From positions 225,979,415 to 226,043,414 of the forward strand of contig NC_081410.1 of assembly GCF_030272615.1 (NCBI RefSeq): a stretch of 64,000 nucleotides of DNA, given 5' to 3'. This DNA is from Cryptomeria japonica (Eukaryota; Streptophyta; Pinopsida; Cupressales; Cupressaceae). Both the position numbers and the translations under genes were made by a program. Shown here piece by piece: positions 28,983 through 41,440 of this stretch; the stretch's first letter is position 1, and each line of letters starts with the position of its first letter. A model generated the notes under the pieces. That model saw only the letters and a list, made by a program, of their open reading frames with translations. It did not search any database and was not told where the DNA came from.

Positions 28983-30563
28983 TGTTGGCATTTGTGTAAA
29001 GTATGTTGACATGATGATATTATGTTGTCATTGATGTCAATATACAGGAGAGTAAATCGGCAATATGCTGAAAAGTGAACCAGTATAATGTGGTGAACCG
29101 GTATATGTGCAAAGAAGTGAATAGGTATATTGAAGCTAAGCAACTGGCAAAGAGAACCGGTATAACGGTATAAACCAGTATATGAGCAATAGGTGAAGCG
29201 GTATGTTTGTCCAAGTGAACCGGTATGATGGAATGTAAACTGACATATGGAATGTTTTCTAGTAAGGCTTAATATGGTATGACTACTGGTTGGTAGTCTT
29301 AGCTTAAGGGTTTTCGGTTGAAGTGTTCCAATATTGTGTGATTTAACTGATGACATTGTGTGATGAGCTAGCATTGTAATCAAGATCATATCGTGTTGCC
29401 ACGTCAGCCTTGTGCATGTGAAGGATCTTGCATGAAGGAGATTGATCCTATCTGCCTCGAGAATGTGCGAAGTCCCTGTAAATGGTGGAGAACGCGTGAT
29501 GGGTTATCACCTCCATGAAACAGTGAAGAACGAATGATGGAGAATATCTTGAGATTTGTTCAAGACCGTTGTATTCAAATGCAAAGTATTCAATGGCTAG
29601 GATTGAACCACCTAAATTTCTTAACCTAAATGTTTAAGGTTTAGGGTTTATGCTACCGACCTATCTGTTTCCTATAAGGTCGATGTTGTGTTTCATACTG
29701 AGGTTGTTGGCAAATGGTGTGTGTGTGTGTGTCTAAGTACAGAGATACGTGATTCTTGTCAGACCAGATGAGATAAGAGGATTGATTCCTGCATAGTGTG
29801 TGTGCAGAAGGAAAGAACTTAAACAGATCTGCATTAGGCATTGAGTGCTATTATCATATCATTGTAATACCTGTTGATCTTTAACCACTTCAACAGTTGG
29901 AAAATCCCTTAACCGGGTAGCTTTAACCAGCTTGTTGTAAATCCTTTAACAGGGTGACTAAAACTCATTGAGTTCTTGAAATCCTCTAACAAGGTAACCT
30001 CTAATGGGGTTTAACCTTTAACCGGGTATTTAGCCATCCCTTAACCGGGTGATCTCTAACAGGATCGGTTCCTAGCAGAACCTGTTGTAACAATCTTTAA
30101 CCGGACTAGGCTCCTAACAAAGCAGACTTCTAAAGAGTTCAAAAGCAACTTGTGGGTATTCATCCCCACCGTGGTTTTTCTCAGTTGGTTTTCCACGTGA
30201 AAAATATGTGTGTCATGTGTAGTATTTTTCATGTGATGATTTAAGTGATTTATTTCTGAAGGTAAATCATGCTGAGCTAGCTGTTATTATATTTATGATG
30301 ATAGATTACCTATTCATGCATAAGGGTGAAATGGAAGTGTAGTATTAAGTTGAGTGGAAAGCTAAGTGATTAACCGGTTAATGCTTGTCACAGTCATTCT
30401 TAGCTTTACCAGTTGCACTCTTTTTCAAAATGGTGTTACTGTCTATCAGACATTTGCAGTGTTTGCAGTCAAACTGGTTCGGGAAAAAATTTTGTGACTA
30501 TACTGATTCACCCCCCCCTTCTCAGTACCGGTTTGGTACTTATTGTTCATCATTGAGTTATCA
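28983..30563 (+). repeat. 3' LTR of the copia element
   Basis: 1581 bp, homologous along its length to 18900-20469 with scattered substitutions and short indels. It has the same GAACCGGTAT cluster, TTAACCGGG words and C-run motif (about 30508-30528). Confidence 0.92.
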
Positions 30564-32366
30564 CCAGCCTAAGTAGTGCTAGCAGGCAACTTTCCCTCTT
30601 CATTTTTTATTTTTTCTAGGGCTCAGGGTTTCCTTTTCTATTTTTTGTTTCTATGTCCCTTCCCTTGATGCTTCATTTTTCTTTGCCTTACCTCTCTCCT
30701 TTTGGACAACATCCCTAGTCCTTTTTGGAGTTTCAGTTTGAATATTGACATTGGGGTCTGCTAAAGATTTACTTGTATCACTAGATGAAGGTTCTGCTAC
30801 ATTAGAGTTTGTAGCAGAGATAACCCTAGATGTTGAAGCTTCTAGGGTTGATTTAACAGTTTCTTATATTTCCCTATCCCTTGATTTTGAATATTTACCC
30901 CTACTTCTAGCATTTGTTACCTTAAATTTTTTTATTGTCACAAATTCATCCCAAGTCATTCCGGAGACATCTTGTAAAAACCTTTCTACAAGTAATTTAA
31001 TCAAACAATGATGAGAGACAAAGTTTGACCTACCTTTTTGTGTTTCAACTACCATGACTGAGAATAAATTGTACAAAATGTTTCGCACATTCATCCTTCA
31101 GCCATGTCTCATGTGGCTTAGCAGTTTGAAATGAAGAGAATGAAGGAAGGATTGTCTACCCTCACATGTTAGATATTTGATCACGTACACTACTACTTGT
31201 GTACATTTTTCTAGCAAAAAATGTTTCCTAGTCCCCTGTTAGTCCAAATTAAGAGGAGGGTCACGAGGTCTAGAGAACTCAACCCTAGCAGATCTAGCTT
31301 CTTTAGACTCGGGGTATTTTTCTCCTTCCATCGGTAGCCCTGAGAACTCGGCTATTCATTCTTCTATAGCATTTACTTTCAGTCCTTTCACCATTGCTTC
31401 ACCGTTGGAGAAGGTTTGAGAAAATTCTAAAGCAATGTCATTGTCAAACCAGTTAAGCTTCAGTAAATAATTCATCCAGCCACATTATCTACATTATACC
31501 TCACAAATTTGATCTTGCAAAAGTATGGTATGAGTTGTAGGCTCAGTATTGATAAGAGACCCTCACATTCCTGATAAGAGACCCTTGCATTGTTTACGTC
31601 TAGTTGTATGCTTCATATTTCTAAAAATACTGTTTTGAAAAGTCAAATGTTTTCTGCAACTTTCGACCTTCCTTAAGACAAAACCCTTCAAATTCGTATT
31701 TCTTGGTTTATCACCTAATAATCATAATTAAATTCATTAGAAAAGGCTATTATGACTTAAAATATTGGTGGCATCAGTACAGCTAGGCTCAAGTGTGCAA
31801 TTTTTAAAAGAGAGGTCATATCACTTAATATGGACTATCATAAATGACATAATGGCATAATTCAAAAAGATTTTATGATGAAAGTTTTATGACGTGGATG
31901 ACATGGATGATGACATAGATGAAACAAGCATACATTTCCCCTCCCCCCCCAGCCTAAATTTTGATAGGTTTCCACACATGTCATGCAGGAAAGTGGAAAA
32001 GAATGTGCTATGTGAAGTATGCATATTAATTAAACTATAGTGAAATAAATGCATCTGAAAGAAATAATATACACAACGTGTTAAGTACATACCTAGAGCA
32101 TGTAGAATGCACAAGATCCGATCATGGTGGAAGTAATTACAATACTGAATTGATTAAATTTTTGAAAAGGCAAAATGGAAGGAAGTAGAGTGAATGTGGA
32201 AGAGAAGAACATGAGATGGAGTGAGATGTATTTATTGATGGAGAATGTACTCCCAAAAAATGTGGAAATGTTTAATATGCATGTGATGACATGACTAGGG
32301 AGAAGGTGGAACATCAAGTCCACCTTCTTCATATGTTGGAATTATGGAATGAGAAGATGCATTGAA
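30564..32366 (-). pseudogene. Decayed extra ORF of the Athila-like element, proximal part
   Basis: Minus-strand fragments follow the integrase end. The clearest is 31094-30864 (VSGMTWDEFVTIKKFKVTN), running into a K/E/S-rich stretch with stops toward 30564. The reading continues at 18899 beyond the copia insertion. The stretch 31100-32366 is AT-rich and gives only short frames. Function not recognised. Confidence 0.4.
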
Positions 32367-33720
32367 TTACTGCAGGAACTCCTGTTTGGAAGAGGGCTTA
32401 TGATAAAGCTTCAGATGATGACCATTGACTAGCAACTTGAATTTCACTAGGTCAATAGTTATGAGTTGCACAGCTCCATTTGGAAAAACTTTTGCAATTT
32501 CATATGGGCCTAACCATCTTGTCCGTAATTTTCTCATGTTATATATCCTTATATCTAGAATCATAGAGGAGTGCTCAATCTCTTGTTTGGGAGTGCTTTT
32601 CCCTAATATATTTATCATGTCATTCGATCCTTTGATTTTGTAACATTTCTATCTGATGTAAAGCTGATTTTGATGTCATCTAAAGCATTTAAATGCAGAA
32701 TTCTTTCTTTATGTGATGCAGATATGTCCATTCCAAGTTCAAGTGTTATCCTCAATGTTTTATGTTCAAATTCAATGGGCATCATTATTGTTTTGTCATA
32801 TAACATCTCAAAAGGAGTAAAGCTTGTTGTGTTTTTCCATGATGTTCTATATGCCCATACTACTTCAGGTAGTTTGGTTGTCCAATATTTTATATGCAAA
32901 GCCACTACTTTAGTGAGAATAGTTTCAATTTCCCTGTTTGTGATTTATGCATGTCCTTTAGCTTGTGGATGGTAAGGTGTATATTTTATATGCCTAATAT
33001 TGTATTCATTTAACAATGTTGTGACAAAAGTGGAGGTAAATGGATCCCCTTAATCTGTTACTATTTCTCTGGGAACTCCATAACGGGTGAAGATTTCTTC
33101 ATAAATAAATTATGCTATTTTGTTATCCCTTGCATGCTTCATGGCCCTAACTCCAACCCATTTTGTCACATAGTCAATACAGACCAAGATGTAAGACGTT
33201 CCATTTATTGGAGGGTCAATAGGTCCTACAAAATCAACTCCCCATTTGTCAAAGGGTGTTACCACTTGTGGATATAATGGAATTTCATCTAATCTTGTGG
33301 GTCTACCCAATCTTTGGCATCTATCACATTTTTTGGTGTATTTGGTTGCATCCTTGTGCAGGGTAGGCCAACAGTATCCTATATTGAGTATCTTAATGGT
33401 TGTCCTTCTAGCTGCAAAATGTTCTCCACGGGGCTCATCATGGCATGCATGCAGGATGTAATAAGTTTCATCCTCCTAGACACACCTTCTCATTACTTGG
33501 TCTGGTCCAGTATAGAATAGACATCCTCCTACCTAGGACAAATTAAAGCTCCTTTCAACAAGCAATCTCTTTTCTTTTGGTGAGAAATGAGGAGGAATCT
33601 TATGAGCAACTAGGTAGTTAGCTATGTCAACATACCAAGGTGTATAGATAGCAATAGAGAACAAATTTCCATTTGGAAATGAGTCATCAATGACTTGTGG
33701 ATCTTCATTTGTTGTTAATC
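32367..33720 (-). pseudogene. Athila-like integrase
   Basis: Minus-strand fragments in order: zinc-site region (about 33480-33310: HACHDEPRGEH ... KKCDRCQ), core with D in KWGVDFVGPID (33310-33110), the second D region near 33070 (REIVTD, then a stop), the PYHPQANGQ stretch near 32950, and the C-terminal part 32905-32367 (VVWAYRTSWKNTTSFTPFEM, RWLGPYEIAKVFPNGAVQL, NGHHLKLY). The ending around VNGHHLK resembles Athila-type integrase. Several stops and a shift near 32615 break it. Confidence 0.85.
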
Positions 33721-34215
33721 TTTATAGAAAATTTGATACCACGTTGGCTTTCCTTGGCTTGTCAACAATGGTGATATCAAATTCTTGCATCAACAATATC
33801 CATCTTGCTAATCTCTCTGAAATTGAGGATTTATTCGTGAGGTATTTAATGGTTGCATGATCTATATGAACAAAGATTTGGTAGCCAGTGATTTAATGTC
33901 TAAACTTATTAATTTCATATATGATTGCTAACATCTCTTTTTTTGTGACAGTGTAGTTAAATTCAGGTTCTTGCAAATTTTTACTGATAAAGTAAATAGC
34001 AGTTTCTACATTGGCTTCTTTTTGCCCCAAAATAGCACTTATAACATATTATAATGCATCAATATTGATATGAAAGGGGAGTGCCCAATTGGATCCTTTA
34101 AGAACAGGTGCCTAGGTTAGTTTTATTTTTAATTCTGAGAAGGCTTTCTCACACTGTAGGGTCCATGCAAAACTTGATGAACATCCATCTGGCTATTCAA
34201 CTAATCCATAATGAT
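33721..34215 (-). pseudogene. Athila-like RNase H/connection region, following a deleted RT
   Basis: The minus strand reads FHINIDALQYVISAILGQKE, then TAIYFISKNLQ, FNYTVTKKEMLAI, a stop near 33896, ITGYQIFVHIDHATIKYL and RLARWILLMQEFDI. These are the usual RNase H landmarks. It begins only a few bases after the protease ORF ends (34217). The RT fingers and palm, normally some 250 residues, are missing, so an internal deletion has joined protease to the RT-RNaseH connection. Confidence 0.8.
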
Positions 34216-34216
34216 T

Positions 34217-35140
34217 TTACAGAATGTTGGAGAGTATTTCATCTTCCTCTTGAAGCTGCGGGAAGGGATCCTTATCTATCACCATGAGTTGTGCAACTGA
34301 ATTTATGTCATCTGTTTCTTCCCCTATGTTAGGCCACACTGGTTGTGTCAAGTCAAGCTGAGGTTTTGTTGGGGGATAAAGTGAAAGCTTCTTAGTAAAC
34401 ATGCCATTTAAAATTGTCATATCCCCTGACCTACATCCTATAAAAGATGTTGTAACTAGCCAAGGCCTGCCCAGAATAATGGGATATCCTCTTAGAGTTT
34501 CCTTTGGAGATAGAATCATAAAATGAGTTGGGTATTCCCAAGAATCCAGGGTGACTACAAGGTCCTCCACCATACCATCAGGTCTAATAATAGAACAATC
34601 TGCCAGTTGCAGGATGGTAGGGGTAGGTCTTAGAGTAGTGATAGTTAGATGTTGCATGACATCTTTTGTCATCACATTGATAGCTGCACCTAAATCAATT
34701 AAAATGTTTTGAACTTGGATTCCATTGATGAAAATTCCAACTATAGGGCTACCAGGGTCAGAATACTTAGGAAAAATCACCTTCCCAAGTATAATATCAG
34801 CTAGTTGACCTATTACATGCACTGTTTTTGGATATTTCTTTCTTTCTTCCTGGTTTCATTAAACAAGCCTCTTTGATTGCTTTGTTGTAGATTGGGACAT
34901 ATTTAATGTCTTGGAATAAAGGAATTTTGACACAAACATGTTTTAGTTGATCTATGAGATCAAACATTGGTTCTTCATTTTGCTTTGTTACTTCCATCTC
35001 AAGCCTTTGTGGAAATGGAGGTGTTTGATCATATTTTTGTGGTTGATTGGGTGGTACAGGTGGACTAGGCAAATTGTCCTGCTCAAATTCTTCTGTAGGT
35101 AACTCAGTTATCACTGGGGAAGAGGGTGTTGGCAGAGATG
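34217..35140 (-). pseudogene. Athila-like protease region
   Basis: Two overlapping minus-strand frames (35114-34797, 34822-34217) joined by a frameshift near 34810. The first has the PPFPQRL linker and FDLIDQLKHVCVKIPLFQ typical of the stretch before the protease. The second has the aspartic protease with NILIDLGAAINVM as active site and YPIILGRPWL as the downstream motif. DLGA in place of DSG/DTG is common in Athila-type elements. Confidence 0.85.
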
Positions 35141-35539
35141 TCCTTGATCGAAGATGTATATCACTTATGCTTAGAGCATATGCAAGATATTAATATGGAT
35201 TAGCACAATAAATAGGTCATTGTTGTGGTTGTTGTTTGGATTAGGGATAGGTTGTGTTGGGAATTGAGTAGGTCTAGGTGCACTAGTATTTGGGTTAGGA
35301 GGGGGCATTAGGGCTTGTTGTTGTTGATGTTGTTGAGATAGTTGTATGTAACCAGTAGATTGGTTTGGGTATTGTTTCCCTCCCCTCCATTGGGATGTTT
35401 GTTTCCAATTCCCTTGAGGTGGTTGCCAACCCCCTTGAGGTTAATGTCAATTCCCTTGAGGTTGAGACCATGGAGATGGGGAGTTCTAATAATTGGTCCA
35501 TGTATCTTGATTATTCCAAGGTTGTGAAGGAAAATTTAT

Positions 35540-36768
35540 AGAGTTTTGTGGGTAAGAAGGCTACCACTGACTATTAGGATTATAATTATTTGTATAAGGA
35601 CCATTGAAAGATAGTGGTTCTTGTGGTATACCTTGTCTTGGAGCCCATGACCTTCTTTGTGCAATGTAGAAAATTTGATCTTCATCTCTTTCAATTGGCT
35701 TGAACTCTGGTGGAATTGGTTTGCTTTCAAAATTAGCTATTGTTTTGTACCTACAATCCTTTTTCTTTTGTTTGCAGTGAGGGCAATATTCTACCAACAT
35801 TACTTCTGCTCCTCATGTTTCTTTTTTGCTTGAATTTTATCCAGCTAAGTAGCCATATTGTTTATAATATCTTGTTTGAAATTTGATATCAAATTAGTGA
35901 TCTTCATCCTTGAGACTCCATTAGTGGAGGATTTACCCATACTGGATTGGTAACCTCTTCCTTTCTTGACAGCTGCTCTAGAGTAGTTTTGACATAATTT
36001 CTTGATGTCTTCCCAAGGGACTTGATTAATATCTCCTCCTCCCATCGGGTCCAAGGCTTCAGTACAACTCTCATTGATTCCTGTGAGGAAGAGCAGCTTT
36101 TGACATTCTTGACAGAGTGTATGATATGGGGATTTTTGCAGACAAAATAAAAATCTTGAAATGTAGTCCTCCAAATTCTCATCTTCCTTTTACTACATCC
36201 GAAAGATGTCATCTCCCCTCATATTACCACTTCTACAATACTCTATATTTCTCAAGAAATTTTGTTTTAATGGCGTCCCAACTATTTAGATCACCGCTTT
36301 CTAAACTCATGAACCATCTTAATGCTGCTTCTTTCAGAGTGGCGGGAAATAGTTTAAGCCTATGAGCATTTGTGGTGTACTCATAGCTTCTACAAAGGAT
36401 ATCAAATTCAAATAGAAAGGTATTTGGGTCATCTGTTCCTAGACCATAGAAATTAGGGAGAACTAAAGAAGGGATATTTTTGAGATTATTATATCATTTT
36501 GATTAGTGATAGGGATTTCAAAAGTGGTTTGGTTATTTTCATTTTCTGCAGCCATCCTTGGTTGATGAAGTATTAAAGCAAATGGGTTCTCAAAAGGATT
36601 TGGGTCAGCTGGGTGTTCAGTATTGTTAGAATTGGTAAATATATCAGCTAAGGGATTTATGTCTTGGTTTCTTCCTTCTTTTGGTTGATTAAAGCCTTAT
36701 TCTAAGTAATTATCAGCATAAGGGTCATTAGGAAGAAATCTCCCTAAGACATCTCTTCTCCTATGCAT
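35540..36768 (-). pseudogene. Athila-like Gag
   Basis: The minus strand opens with ATG at 36768 (MHRRRDVLGRFLPND). A stop follows near 36700, then the Retrotrans_gag domain is legible in pieces: KLFPATLKEAALRWF and SWDAIKTKFLEKY around 36360-36230, then DYISRFLFCLQKSPYH and MGGGDINQVPWEDIKKLCQ at 36174-35845. A C-rich knuckle (YCPHCKQKKKDC) is at about 35790. At least three stops and shifts. Confidence 0.8.
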
Positions 36769-36899
36769 GCAGTGTTAACTTAGAAATAACAGTAGATCAT
36801 TACTCTATAAAGTGAAAATTTTATGTAAAACAAACTCTAATACTACTAGAAATAAAATACAACTACAAATGACTACCAAGGTTCCCTAGTTTGACACCA
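36769..36899 (-). other. Short leader between primer site and gag of the Athila-like element
   Basis: About 130 bp with no ORF, between the primer site at 36900 and the gag ATG at 36768. Confidence 0.5.
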
Positions 36900-36917
36900 T
36901 CCCTAGCAATGGTGCCA
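36900..36917 (-). other. Primer binding site of the Athila-like element (tRNA-Asp-like)
   Basis: Minus strand TGGCACCATTGCTAGGGA. It differs from the Athila-type tRNA-Asp site mainly by C-to-T/G-to-A changes at CpG positions, as expected of an old methylated copy. It sits four bases from the LTR end. Confidence 0.75.
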
Positions 36918-36921
36918 AAAA

Positions 36922-38155
36922 TGTTTGTCTCCCTTAATGGTTCTAATAACTAGACTCTAAGGCCATGATTTACGGATTGGACATCCATACTAAGTAGTTA
37001 TATGATCATCCCAAGGTGTATACTTGAAATGGGTCAGCAAGGTATATGCACTAAAGTCCTCATTGTAGTCATTCTACTAAGAAGAAAATGTTTCCAAAGG
37101 TAAATGACTGAAATGCTTGAATAGAAATTGCTTTGAATTTCAAAAAATGGGAACTAGGTCCATAAAAAGCAGGCAAGAAACTAATTTGTCTACCTTGGCT
37201 ATAGGAATAGTCATAGAATGATTTCTAGTGGCTGCAAGAACAATCAACCACCAGGACAGCAAACTAAATACTTAAGGAAAATAACTGTTGAATACAAAGG
37301 GTGGAATTCCTACTAAGTGGGCCCCCTTAGCAAGTCTTCACAAAACTCAACTAATTACTACAAACTAGAATATTGTCATTTAATCTGAAAACAGTTGTTA
37401 CATCATAGTATTTGCTTAAAAATTGTTCTGCAATAAAAAACTAAAAAAATACAATAGTTGATGTTCACCATCCCTGAGAAGGGATATTTGAACTTATTTA
37501 TAATAAAGAAACTCCTAACTAACTCTAACTATTGGCAGGTCCACTCCCAAAATATCAAGAGGATGCCATTTATTACAACATATGAAAGAGGACAAGGAGT
37601 TACACTCCAAATAGGAAAAAGGCAAGTTGTTTCAACTACAGAGAAAATCTAGCATAACTGTCCCTCCTAGATTTATTCTCCAACAAACATGAATACTGAA
37701 GTTTCATAATTACACTCTCTAAGTTGTAGATGACTGACTATTGACTCCTTCAATACTCATCTTGTTGAGACTTTGTCTTCAACCAACTAACTAGCATGAA
37801 CTCCCACATTGTGAACCTTTGACCTTTTCATGTTCTTCATTCACTCCTGCATCATATCATTAGCATGTACAAAAGAAAGGTATATCTATTCCATGTCAGA
37901 ATAATATTTATCTAACTACATACAAGATTAATATCGATAAATCACATAGCATGGCCACTTCATCATTAATCATAAATTTAACTAAAAGGAATATATATAA
38001 GGGTAAGTTCATGCCATTTTGTCAAGTTCATGAAAACATAACAAGATCATTGTTTTAACAGAGTTTTAGGACTTAGACAGTAGCTAGACCCTTGTCAAAA
38101 CCTAGTAAAAGTATAGAAAACATAAAAAAAATTGAGCCATTTTTTGAGCTCATCA
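36922..38155 (-). repeat. 5' LTR of the Athila-like element
   Basis: Plus-strand edges are TGTTTGTCTC at 36922 and GAGCTCATCA ending at 38155, so the minus strand runs TGATGAGCTC...GACAAACA (about 1.23 kb). The right ~120 bp match 1064-1180. No ORF. Confidence 0.75.
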
Positions 38156-39319
38156 ACTACTATGGGTTCTAACACCGAATTAGCAGATCCCCCTGTGCTC
38201 TTGTGTTTTTGTTGATGTTGTGGTTGCTATGTGTTATTTGTTGCAAGGTGGACTTCCACATAAACATCCTGTCATGTTGATGTTACATAGCATCCCTTCT
38301 CCTTAGAATGACATGTGTTCCACACATATCATTTTAAGGGGTCCTCCCATGCTTTCATATCCTTGCATTTCTACATTATCATATATGCATTTTGCATTAT
38401 CTTGTTTGCCTATACCGGGGGCCAAAGAACTTGATCTATTATCTTGTTAGCCTTTAGTGCGGGTCCAAACCACTTGATCTATTATCTTTTTTACCTATTA
38501 GTGGGGTCCAAACCACTTGATCTAAGGTCGCCCTATCATATTGCTCTCTAGCATAACTTGCTATCCATACAGGCGAAATATATTATCTTGTTTGCCTATT
38601 ACTGGAGGCCAAACCACTTGATCTAAGGTCACCCTATCGTATAGCTATCTAGCATAAATTTCTATCCATACCGGCAAAATATATAAACCATTATCTTGTT
38701 TACCTTCATGGAGGCCAAACCACTAGATCTCATCGCCTTTTGTGGGCGCCAATCCACTCTATCTAAGGTTGCCCTATTGTATGGCTATCTAGTATAGCTT
38801 GCTACCCATACTGGCAAAATCTATGTATCTTTTTATCATTATGTGTTATTTTAGTGTCTGGCATATCATGTTATTCGCTTTTTAAGCTAACATGTTTTTT
38901 ATGGAACAACCCAGCAACATCTTTTCGAAGATTTAGGACTCTTCCCTAGGGGCATCTTCATGCAAGTAGAGGATTTGCTTCCCCTTTGTATCTCTATAAT
39001 CTCTACTTTAGCTCATATATTTATAATAATATACTCACTTAAGTGAAGCAAAATGTAGTGTCATAAATACACCCCGTGAAATTATACACTACATAAGCAC
39101 CTTCACTTTACGTCAATTTGAGATCTTCTTAACCGCCTTGTCTTTTTGCCCATTTCACTTGTCTCGGAAACCTTCACCTTGTCCTTTTCCTAACCCTACT
39201 AACTATTTGACTCATAGACACTAGCGCATTGCGGAGACATCTACATGTCGTGCTAGCATCTCATGACCACAAAAGCTCAAAAATAATAAAAAACTATTGG
39301 CCAAATGCCCTACCACCAT
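38156..39319. other. Spacer between the two large nests, with a tandem repeat
   Basis: No gene seen. A degenerate tandem repeat (about 38395-38830) has about three units of ~100-140 bp built from TTATCTTGTTTGCC..., GGCCAAACCACTTGATC and CTAAGGTCGCCCTAT.GTAT... blocks. The last block starts near 38521, 38625 and 38765. The remainder is unassigned. Confidence 0.6.
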
Positions 39320-39678
39320 ATCCATATTGAACACACCACAATACTAAGAGGTGGGGGTGAATCAGTCTTGACAAAATCCTTAAACTATCTAAATCACAAA
39401 CACTTATCAATTACCTTTAGACATCCAAACACTAATGAAAGATGAAGGAATAAACACTAAACACGTGAACACTAGATATTTACATAGAAAACCCAATATG
39501 AAAAAAACCACTATGAGAATCACACTCACTATATGCATAACTAAATACAATATTTTAGGAACAAGGCAAAAGAATCTCACTACTCCTAATTTGGACTTGC
39601 AAGCTAAGGCGCACAACCTTACGACAAGATACAATGGACTTGCAGGGTGAGATGCATAATCCCAATACTATTGATTAG

Positions 39679-40787
39679 GTTGAAAGCACCAGAATACTAA
39701 GAGGGGGGGTGAATCAATATTCCCACAAATATTAAAATGTGTTTCCCTAACTTTAATCTTCCATAGAGATATCAAACTTCATCTAACAAACTTAACAGAT
39801 AAAAAATAGTAAATGTAGAATAAACATGAAGAACACAACCACAAGACAAACACCGGATTTTATACGTGGAAAACCCAAATGGGAAAAACCATAGAGAATG
39901 TTAACTCTCAGGATAATATAACTATTTATATGGAGTTTATAAAAGGGGTGGCTCACTGTCAAGTGGCTCACTGCTAGATTACAAAAACGGCTCATTCGGA
40001 CTACTCACTACAAAGATACAAAGGAACAGCTCACTGTCAGAATGCACATAGCAACATAAAAGGTTGAGTTGAAAGGGATTGTATTTACAAATGCATAGGA
40101 TCAGTTCTTAGATTAAGCTCAGATTGCAATTCACAAACTTTACAGTAGATCCAGTTAGAGATCTTTGTATAATTGTCCTACAGCAGGTCCAGTGAAGGAC
40201 TACTACACCATTGCAACACTGTCTGCCTTTGTTGTCTGCAACTCACACTTTACACACTACTACCTTTGTTGCTCTCTCTTTCGCATATCACAAAAAAAAA
40301 TCTTAATCTCCTTCTCACACTCACCTTCATATCATGCCATTTCATATATCATACTACTACATATGTGTGTGTGTATGTCAGAGGGCACAAATACAAAATA
40401 GTGTGTCGGCCAATCTCAACATGTTATCAAGACACTCATGTCGGCCTCTGCAAGATCTCTACACGCTTCCTTTTGCATACTTCATTTGCCAATGCATATG
40501 CCAAATTAATATAATGGGTCAGGGTCATCCAGACCCAAGAATGCTGACCCATTATAACAAAATTAAGTGTAACATCTCCAAACCATAGATTCCACGCATA
40601 CCAAGAATACCTCAACACAAAACTTGAAGAGATACTACTAATATAATCAAAACAAATAATACCAAGACACATGATTAATACTGGGATCAATGAGAACTCA
40701 AAATTCTGGAAGGATCTTCCAGAGATTAACCGGATAGTTGGTTTGACATCAATGACAACAATATCAACAATATTCACACGTCTAACA
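39679..40787 (-). mobile_element. Solo LTR of another copia family
   Basis: About 1.1 kb inserted into the 3' LTR. Plus-strand edges are GGTTGAAAGCACC and GTCTAACA, so the minus strand runs TGTTAGAC...GGTGCTTTCAA. It carries the same G-run motif near its plus-strand start (AAGAGGGGGGGTGAATC) as the other copia LTRs. No internal coding sequence. I could not identify a clear target duplication, so edges may be off by several bases. Confidence 0.7.
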
Positions 40788-41440
40788 AAGATAAGATACA
40801 AATCTACACAAGCTGCCAAAAGGACCCACTGTCTTTTGGCAGGCATAGAGGAATGATGAATTGAAATGAATAATGTATCTTGATCATGAAATTGTTCTTA
40901 AATCTCTAATTCAATCAACCAATATCATGGCAAACGCAACACACACATTTGATGCCTCAAAAATATATCATACTAAAAGATATGATCAAGGCTCATCACA
41001 AATTGTTATTCGCACTTATGCTTCCCACATATACTTTCACATCACTTTTAACTCAATCCACACGCAAATTCACACATCTACACATCCATTTATATCATCT
41101 TATTCACTGAAACTCTCAACTAAGTTGGCCACAAATAGAACAAACATAATTTACACAAAATTGGTCAACCTAAGAAACTTTACTAAATGTGGTCCACTCC
41201 AAGAGATAAAGAGGACCCAAATACATCATAATATGTCTTCCTAAGTTGATTTCAATGAATTGAACACAACAACACATCTTCCAAAGTCAGCATCAAACAT
41301 AACATGTATATAAATAGTAAAGTGTGTTAAAAAATTAGCCCAAAAACATTCAAATGACTTAATGTGGATATTCACACACCATAATAAGACTCGTAACAAC
41401 ACCTTAACACAACTTTCAATGCATATCCATACCAAAAGAG

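Larger units (their letters stand above)
18900..30563 (+). mobile_element. Ty1/copia retrotransposon, degenerate and split by an insertion
   Basis: LTRs at 18900-20469 and 28983-30563 (TGTTGGCA...TTATCA), an initiator-Met primer site, UBN2-type gag with a CCHC knuckle, protease remnant, integrase, RT, RNase H and a polypurine tract. Flanks are CCAAT (18895-18899) and CCAGC (30564-30568), a duplication with two apparent transitions. The LTRs differ at several bases per 100, so it is much older than the Tat element. A 4.1-kb insertion (24035-28174) separates RT from RNase H. At least five stops and three frameshifts make it defective. Confidence 0.93.
1064..38155 (-). mobile_element. Old Athila-like Ty3/gypsy retrotransposon, host of the nested insertions
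   Basis: The minus strand reads, from right to left: 5' LTR (36922-38155), tRNA-Asp-like primer site, gag, protease, RNase H, integrase, a decayed extra ORF, and a 3' LTR stub (1064-1180). The two LTR starts share about 115 bp ending in GAGCTCATCA (1064-1180 and about 38035-38155). The protease active site reads DLGA, a form seen in Athila-type elements. The frame has many stops, so this is the oldest layer of the left half. The Tat element at 1254-17506 and the copia element at 18900-30563 sit inside it. The 3' LTR is cut by the insertion at 1-1063, so the far element boundary is not visible. Confidence 0.75.
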
